Source: Amoebophrya sp. A120
Taxonomy: Eukaryota; Sar; Dinophyceae; Syndiniales; Amoebophryaceae
Reading direction: 5' to 3'
Assembly: GCA_905178155.1 (NCBI GenBank)
Contig: CAJINV010000013.1
Span: forward strand, 2,346,545 to 2,410,544
Length of the DNA: 64,000 nucleotides
This document shows positions 57,982 to 64,000 of the stretch, in pieces. The notes under the pieces were generated by a model that searched no databases, was not told the DNA's origin, and worked only from the letters and a program-made list of their open reading frames with translations. The translations under genes and the position numbers were made by a program. Every line of letters starts with the position of its first letter. Within the stretch, counting starts at the first letter, position 1.

Positions 57982-60713
57982 ATGACGCACCAGGGTATGG
58001 AGTACTGCCCACTGAAGGGCTCGGTCCCCCCGATCCGTCCGGGCGCAAAACTGTTGGGCAACGATCCGTACTACCTGGTTAGCCCTACTTCGTTCGCCGT
58101 GGGCACCGTGAAGCAGGACGCGGTCAAGTGGCGCAACGTCGCGTTTGACGGGGGCGAGCCGCCCGCGCGAGTGTCTTTTGTTCCGTTTCTCGTGCACATC
58201 GACAACCGGCCCTTCGTGTTCGTTTTCGGAGGGCAGCTGGTGGAGGAGGTGGTGCCGACCCTGAAAGACGACAACGACGGCGGCGAGTTTGGCGGCTTGC
58301 AGCGCGGAAAGAAGAAAAAGGAGGAGCCACCGAAGCTGCGGTTCACGCCCAGCACGAAAATGTACTGCTGTGACGTGGAACAGCGCGCGTGGAGGTCCGT
58401 GCGCATGAAGGACCCCACGCCCGCACCCAGGGCCTTCGCGACGGCCGCAGTCATGGAAAGGAGTAAGCAGTGTACGGGTTGTAGTTCAAAAGTTCTTTTC
58501 GATGTGGTTCTAGTTCATCTACATCGAATAAGTTTTTGATTGCTTGGTACTATCATAAACGTGTGAAGACGAGGGGAAGAAATAATCATCTCTCATCTTC
58601 TGCTTTATTGACACCCCAAGGGTTCTTCTGCTTTTCTGTTCCACAGGTCAGTGCGCCGTGATCGCGTTTGGGCAGGGGTTGCCGGAGAACCTGAAGCTGG
58701 CGGACAGCTGGGTGTTCGACTACTCGAAGGCTACCATCTCCTTTCCAGACATCGAGAACTGCTTTTGGCGCAAGATCTACACCGAGCAGCACGCGTATGA
58801 CGAGCCGCAGCCCGGGCCGCGGCTGCAGCCCGCGAGCATGTTTCTCCCCACGCCGAAGGGGGACGCCGAGGAGATGCTGATCTTCGGCGGGCAGGTGGGC
58901 GATGTCGGGGCGAACAGCGACGCCGTCTGCGACGACATGTGGAAACTTGATATCAAGCAGGAAAAGTGGGTACCGGTGAAATACGCCGGCTATTACCCGG
59001 GTGCGAGGAGGGACGCCTACTTTGTGCAGGCCAGCCCGACGGAGGTGCTTTTCGTCGGCGGTAGCGCGGAGTTGCTCGCGCCAAACGCCAGTTCCGACGT
59101 CGTGGGCAACATCAGCTCACCACCTCCGAGTCCAAAAAGCGGCACGGTTGCGGGGAACCAGGTTGGTCTTGTTTTCGGCTTTTCTTGGACAGCGTCGTGC
59201 AAAAGTTTTTTGTCCTTTTTACGGATGGAAACAAGAATAAGTACCCATCGTTGTGCAAGTTTCACGTAAGGCGCAAAATAACAAGCGTATTCATCAATTT
59301 TTCATACCACAGTCGACCCAGTTTTCCAGCAATCTAGGGGCAGCAGTCGCGATAGACCAGTGTCTGGAGACGTTAGTGTTCGACACGGAGCTCGCAATTT
59401 TCACCCGGCCGGCCATCGGCTTCCTCCCGAAGAACGTGCCCGGGAAGGCTTTGTTTCTGGGTAACAAGCTGCCGTGTCTCTTTATGAGCAAGAAGACGAA
59501 ACACGGGTACATCCAGTATCCCGCCCCGAAAAAACCGCCACCAAAACGGGAGGAGCCGACCGAGGAACTGACGCGCAACGACGCGGAGAGGATGCTTTTC
59601 AGAACGCGAAAGGAAATGGACGAATTAGAAAATGAGCTTCAGGTGGGTTACTTAAGTAGTACAGTTCCTTAGTATAATTTCCACGCGACGTCGCGTCCGT
59701 GTGAACAGCCAAGCGGGCCTTCTTGCTGCGGTTCCAATTTGGTTTTTGATGTATGCGAAGAAGCAATCAGACTCTCGCTCGCTGCTGCGATAGCAAAACT
59801 ATGCGTTTTTTGATTTCTTGATATGATCCCTATGGATATCGATATATCAGGCCGTCTGCAAGGAGCGTCTGGACTTGCGGGCGCAGATTGAAGAGCTGCA
59901 GGCCGACGAGCAGCAGGAGGGAAAAATGGAGGCCAACGATATGCATTGCAAACAGGTACCGCAGTCGTACAAGGTGCAGCTGTGGTGCATGACAGAAAGG
60001 CTTGTTAACCCAACTCAGGCTCAGCATCACGAAAGCAACGCTTTCTTCTGAAAAGATTTGTGATGCGATTTTACAACTGCGATACGATACCTTTTACGAT
60101 TTGCATAACCGAGGCCTACAAGCAAATCGAGGAGTTGCGGCAAAAATTGCAGAAGGAGGAAGACCTGGAAACCGAGATCTTGCACTGGATCAAGGAGGAA
60201 ACTACGTGGCGAAGGAATTTCAGCTACCTGAACCGGCAACTGAAAAACCTGATTGCCACTGCGGAAGCAAAGTACTTCAGCGAGCAACTGCTCGAAACCG
60301 CCGTGGAGAACGGTCTGGATTCCCTTCCCAGTCCGCAGGAGCCGCAAAGTAAGCTGGCCAAGAAAAAGTCCATGAGCGCGGAGCATTTGGCCGAAAACAA
60401 AATGAACGACTTCGAGAAGGACACGGAGGTCGCCTACAAAACGCACGCGGAGCAGATACAAATGCTGCGGGAACTGCTGAAAACCTGTCCCGAGTACCGC
60501 GAACTGCTGCAGCTGTCGAAAATCCGGGCGCAGCAGAAAAAAACCCGAAAGTCGGTGATTGACAAGCAGATGCCGCCCGAGTTTCTGGCGCAGATCAGCG
60601 GCGCGGGCGGGGGCAACGCGAGCAGTGCCGCGAGTCGGAAGAACAGCAGCGCGAGCGGCGGAGGTGCGGGCAGCGTGTCGTCCAGGAAAAACTCGACCGG
60701 ATCCGCGGGGTAA
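57982..60713 (+). CDS. Kelch-like repeat and coiled-coil protein (671 aa, 5 exons)
   Basis: Exons 57982-58462, 58647-59161, 59313-59642, 59851-59939 and 60113-60713 join in frame. Introns 1-3 are ordinary GT-AG (58463-58646, 59162-59312, 59643-59850); intron 4 is an introner. The N-terminal half has kelch-type beta-propeller motifs: FVFVFGGQLVEE, EEMLIFGGQVGDVG, then a WKLD with KWVPVKYAG, and VLFVGGSAELL. The C-terminal half (from about residue 425) is a charged helix rich in Glu, Lys and Gln (KERLDLRAQIEELQ, YKQIEELRQKLQ), probably a coiled coil, and ends in a Ser/Gly-rich basic tail. The ATG at 57982 is the first in frame. Kelch plus coiled-coil proteins often act as cytoskeletal or flagellar scaffolds; the specific role is unknown. 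Confidence 0.82.
59940..60112. mobile_element. Introner in the kelch-like gene (intron 4), family D
   Basis: 173 nt; left arm tatgcattgcaaacaggtac, right arm with gataccttttacgatttgca. Flanking repeat CGA (59937-59939, 60110-60112; ACGA against CCGA). Phase 2; join EAN|EAYKQ restores a continuous coiled coil. It shows that the elements are not restricted to the giant gene. Confidence 0.78.
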
Positions 60714-61485
60714 GGGTCCTCGTCGTTAGTATTCGGATTTCCATGGAGAAGAAGAAATGCACACATATATGATCCGCTGAAGTGTTAAAGTAGAGTGTTT
60801 CTGCAGCTGAAACAACTGCTAGCGGACGTTGACGATCCACAAGCTGCTGGAAACACGCATCAATGGAACATCCTGACGGTGAGTGTTGAGCCTTGCACTG
60901 CCAGTCAGTGAGTGAGTCCCTGGACAAGAAGTCGAACGCAAAGTGTTCTCAAAGAAAAAAGATAAAAGAAATTTATTAAAATATTTTGACATGGATGGCC
61001 GGCGTGGACGTTCTCTGTGAAGTTAGTTTTGAAATTGTGCCAAATCGAAAACTTTCAAGTTCCAAAGCAGCAGATCAAGTACCTGATAGGCGTGATATTT
61101 ATATTCGACGCTTCATCTACATCGCCGCTCTCAGTACAGTTCCCTCCAACACCAGATCCGCTTTTCTTTTGATCTGCACGGACGCTCGTCCATGCCCCAT
61201 TTGATTGGTCCAAAAGTAGATCTGCTTTTTAGATCGCTCCTGATCATCTTCTAGCGATCTTCTAGCAAAAATAGCACAAGCACTTACCATGTAATTATGC
61301 AACAATACGAGTAGCTTACGCTTACCCGGGACCTCCTACACAGCGACAATTTTTACCAGTGAAGCTCAGAATAACGTTGATGTAAAAGGAAAAGCTAGAT
61401 TTATCATTTTCATTAAGCGTTCACATCGATCGCAATTTTCATTTCTTGATCCAGCAACTTACTACCGAAGACATTAGAAAACAAA
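60714..61485. other. Intergenic region between the kelch-like gene and the small acidic protein
   Basis: AT-richer than the exons; I see no gene, repeat array or RNA gene. The sequence just upstream of 61486 has a pyrimidine-rich stretch followed by gatccag (about 61449-61455), a possible trans-splice acceptor. Confidence 0.45.
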
Positions 61486-61770
61486 ATGACGGCAGTTCTC
61501 TCCGGCTCGACGATTGACTCGGAACAGGAGGCTATCAAAGTTTCCCTGGACCAGTTTTTCAAGGATACGCTGTCATTCACCACCGAGTTCTACACCGGGA
61601 CGGGTGAGGAGTCCGAGCCGCTGCTGAAGCTCGTTTTCGATTTCTGTAACGAGAAAGAGGCAAAGGTCGTTCCTCTGGGCGGCGGAATCTGCAGGATCAC
61701 GAAAAAAGGCGCGCCAGAGCAGCAGGAGGCAGGCGGCGCTCCTGGGGAAGACGATTCCGATGAGGAGTAA
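61486..61770 (+). CDS. Small acidic protein, unknown function (94 aa)
   Basis: A single-exon frame from ATG 61486 to TAA. The start lies in a good context (acaaaATGac). The product has a compact N-terminal part (about residues 10-75, DQFFKDTLSFTTEFYTG, LLKLVFDFC) and an acidic tail, GEDDSDEE. Third-position GC matches its neighbours, which favours a real gene. I do not recognise the family. An acidic C-terminus of this kind is common in cytosolic chaperone-type or translation-related proteins, but nothing here proves such a role. Confidence 0.65.
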   Translation: MTAVLSGSTIDSEQEAIKVSLDQFFKDTLSFTTEFYTGTGEESEPLLKLVFDFCNEKEAKVVPLGGGICRITKKGAPEQQEAGGAPGEDDSDEE

Positions 61771-62448
61771 AGATAGGGTACGAAGATCATGTTCTTGTTT
61801 CACTAGAACGAGGGGTCTCGGTGAGGACGACCCTGTGCGACTACACGAGCAAGAACTACTATTGGAATTCTCTGTTGATGACAATTATTGACGAGAAAGT
61901 AAATGGCTTGCGCTTGCGCCGTTTATCTGACCACGCGACTAAACGGACGACACTGCTCGTAGCTTGGAATCCATCGTGTAGCTGTTGCTACTTCAATCGC
62001 AGTATTTTTTGACGCGATTTCGTCTCGTCCGCAGAAGAATACCAACTGCGGATGATCATGCAGGTGTTCAACTTCAAGCTCAGGGTGTTTGTATCAGAGA
62101 CTGGCTGTGGTCTATGGTTTCGGTCGTGAGCACCACTACTCTTGCGCCGGGTCTATGATATCGTGCGTTCCCTCCTGGCGACTGGCTCGCTGTGCACTTG
62201 TTTTAGTTTTTTGCGCTGTATCCAGTTCTCTGTTCCCAGTCTATTAATCGATTTTGGTAGGTGATTGGTTCGTTCCTTTGCATAGATTCTATAAATATCC
62301 CTCAGAACCGTTTTCAAAATCCCACCTGTTGGCAGCGAGGCCGCACTCGGACAGCCACGCGTATTTGTTGTTTCTACCTGAACGCGTGTATCTCTCACTC
62401 CGATATTACTGCTTGCTATCTGCTTCAAAACCACTACCCAAACGAACC
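61771..62448. other. Intergenic region between the small acidic protein and the DCC-family gene
   Basis: No supported gene. A short open stretch after a ccgcag acceptor-like site (62027-62032) reads EYQLRMIMQVFNF and stops soon after; without a partner exon it is not called. Confidence 0.4.
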
Positions 62449-63113
62449 ATGGCGACCGGTCCTTCCGCTAAGGCTCCTCTGGAGACCCCTCTGCTTCAAT
62501 CCTCGGCCCAATCCAAAGCGGAGAAGGGGCCGACACTTATCTTCGATGGGGTCTGCAATTTGTGCAACGGCGCCATGCATTGGTACTTTGACCGATTACC
62601 CCCGGACAACGTGGAAAAGGTAAACTTCATGTGGCTGCAGCACCCGGTTACGCAGGAGGTTCTGGACAAATTTGAAATCACCAACATCCAGGATTCGTGG
62701 GCCTACTTTGAGGACGGAGAGGTGAGCAGGGGGAGCACAGCATGGCTAAAGGTACCTACTACGTCGTTCTGACGAACCTTTTCCTTTTGCGGTTGCGCAG
62801 AATTTTTGCGCGGTCGTATTTTGTTTACCAAAGCACATAAGACAATCCTGTCCTGCTTTTCGCACATCGCAATCAACCGCAACATCTCATTCCAATGCCT
62901 CTGCAGGCGCTCCGCTTTCTGAAAGCGCCGTGGTGGATACTTTCCTACCTTCTCATCTTTCCGGAGTGCCTGCGCGAACCTTTCTACAATCTGGTGGCGC
63001 GGAACCGTTATCGACTATTCGGGAAGGGTGACGTGTGCAAGCGACCAGCCGTGGCGCTGAAAAAGAGGTTTCTGCATGACACGGTGCCGCCCGCTGCGGT
63101 AAAAAACGAATAG
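62449..63113 (+). CDS. DCC-family (DUF393) thiol-disulfide oxidoreductase-like protein (169 aa, 2 exons)
   Basis: Exons 62449-62751 and 62907-63113 flank an ordinary GT-AG intron (62752-62906). The protein carries the family signature near its N-terminus, LIFDGVCNLCNGAM, where the CxxC-type pair (DGVCNLC) is the presumed redox site. It then follows the family layout: a short beta strand and helix, YFEDGEVSRGSTAW, and the C-terminal PEC-LRE-PFYNLVARNRYRLFGK block. Family members are small, of about 120-180 residues, so the length fits. The first 26 residues are Ser/Pro/Ala-rich with no hydrophobic core, so an organelle target is possible but unproven. The ATG at 62449 has a good context (aaccATGg). 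The substrate is unknown. Confidence 0.88.
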
Positions 63114-64000
63114 GATGCTGAATTCTTAGCAGTGGCACGACAACGCATGGAATGGTACTGTAGCAATCCTCGTCCTCGTCGCGCGGCGAGCTGTAGTTAC
63201 AACGAATAGAATGCGTCCAGGAGTATATCGCAGACCGGATGCAATATGACTCGTTGTTGATTCTGGCGCTGTATAATTTGCTCTCTACGCAAGTTTAGCT
63301 CGACACGCAGCAGCGCAGCTGAGAAATTTTATGTCCGTGTTAAGCAATGACAGAGTCATAGAGTTGGAAATCATTCATTGCCTCAACGAACTGTACTAGC
63401 AATCTTGACGATGATGTTTGAACAATGGCCGTGCAGTTTTCCAGTATTTCTTTCTTTTACTTTTCCCCGGTGTCTCGGATCAAGTTCGGTCTCTGTGGTT
63501 GTAGTACGTGTGCTCTCCGATTCCGGTGTTATTGATTTCTGACCCCGTCGTGATTTCATAGGAAGGCATTTTTTTTCGACATGTCGTGACGTCGTCTACG
63601 TTCTTCTTGTTCTCCCGATAGTGGTCCCTTTGTCGAAAACGAAAAGTAGTATCACTCTTGTCAAATTGTGTCGTTGTCGGTCTCAGCCAAATTATCTCGC
63701 CTTTGCATAGGAAGAAAGAGGAAATGAGAAGTAGTGCGAAATTGAAATTCCACGACATCGCGCCTCGTCCTTGTGCAAAAATTGGTATTATGTAAGGTCT
63801 ACCGATTCTACTCCCACTGTTCAATTGCTTCGATAAGCGCTTTAGCCGCATAGAAAAAGTAACGACTCAAATATATTTTGCAAGAAAATGCGCAGTCCTC
63901 TAACGGTGCTCAATGCAAGAGCCACAACTACGTCGTCCTCGTCGTCTTTCAGTGGCTGTATAGCAGGGTGGTGTCGCGCAACTGGCCGCGGAGCATCATC
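63114..64000. other. Terminal non-coding region
   Basis: No supported gene, repeat or RNA. A 123-codon minus-strand frame (63480-63851) contains a hydrophobic segment, FNFALLLISSFFL, which might suggest a small secreted protein, but there is no other support. Confidence 0.4.

Noticed and set aside
62033-62129. Short exon-like stretch reading EYQLRMIMQVFNF
   Set aside because: No donor exon or start codon joins it convincingly.
63480-63851. Minus-strand small secreted protein
   Set aside because: One hydrophobic stretch only; AT-rich sequence and no family recognised.
1-64000. tRNA and rRNA genes
   Set aside because: No cloverleaf box pair or rRNA-like block was recognised by eye; a covariance-model scan would be decisive.

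Overview
The window is nuclear DNA of a protist, most likely a syndinian dinoflagellate of the Amoebophrya type (inference). All four supported genes lie on the + strand. Genes here mix ordinary GT-AG introns with many introns that look like small DNA transposons: inverted terminal repeats (TIRs), short target-site duplications (TSDs) and no GT-AG ends. Such introner elements are known from Amoebophrya and some other algae; here they dominate one gene.

Layout: 1-660 is a 7-bp-periodic satellite-like array that switches strand near position 205. 661-1843 has no supported gene. From the start codon at 2915 to the stop at 56171 runs one giant gene, which I could join into a single open frame of about 13,933 codons over 38 exons. 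It encodes a secreted multidomain protein: a signal peptide, many cadherin-like/tandem-95-type repeats, Ig-like (Big_5-type) modules, discoidin-like modules, nidogen-like, LamG-like and DUF4215 cysteine-rich repeats. No membrane anchor was seen. Three small genes follow: a kelch-like/coiled-coil protein (57982-60713), a 94-residue acidic protein (61486-61770) and a DCC-family (DUF393) thiol-disulfide oxidoreductase-like protein (62449-63113).

Of 37 introns in the giant gene, 35 are introners, in nine TIR families of nearly fixed length; a 36th sits in the kelch gene. Each starts TAT and ends ATA. Removing the element plus one TSD copy restores the frame at nearly every site. Members of at least three families occur in both orientations, so removal does not depend on element strand. 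Intron phase is close to evenly spread (13/10/12), as expected for insertion blind to the codon frame. Two introners carry later nested insertions (in introns 1 and 9).

All exon joins were made by eye from sequence; no transcript data were available. Domain names rest on motif recognition, not on searches.
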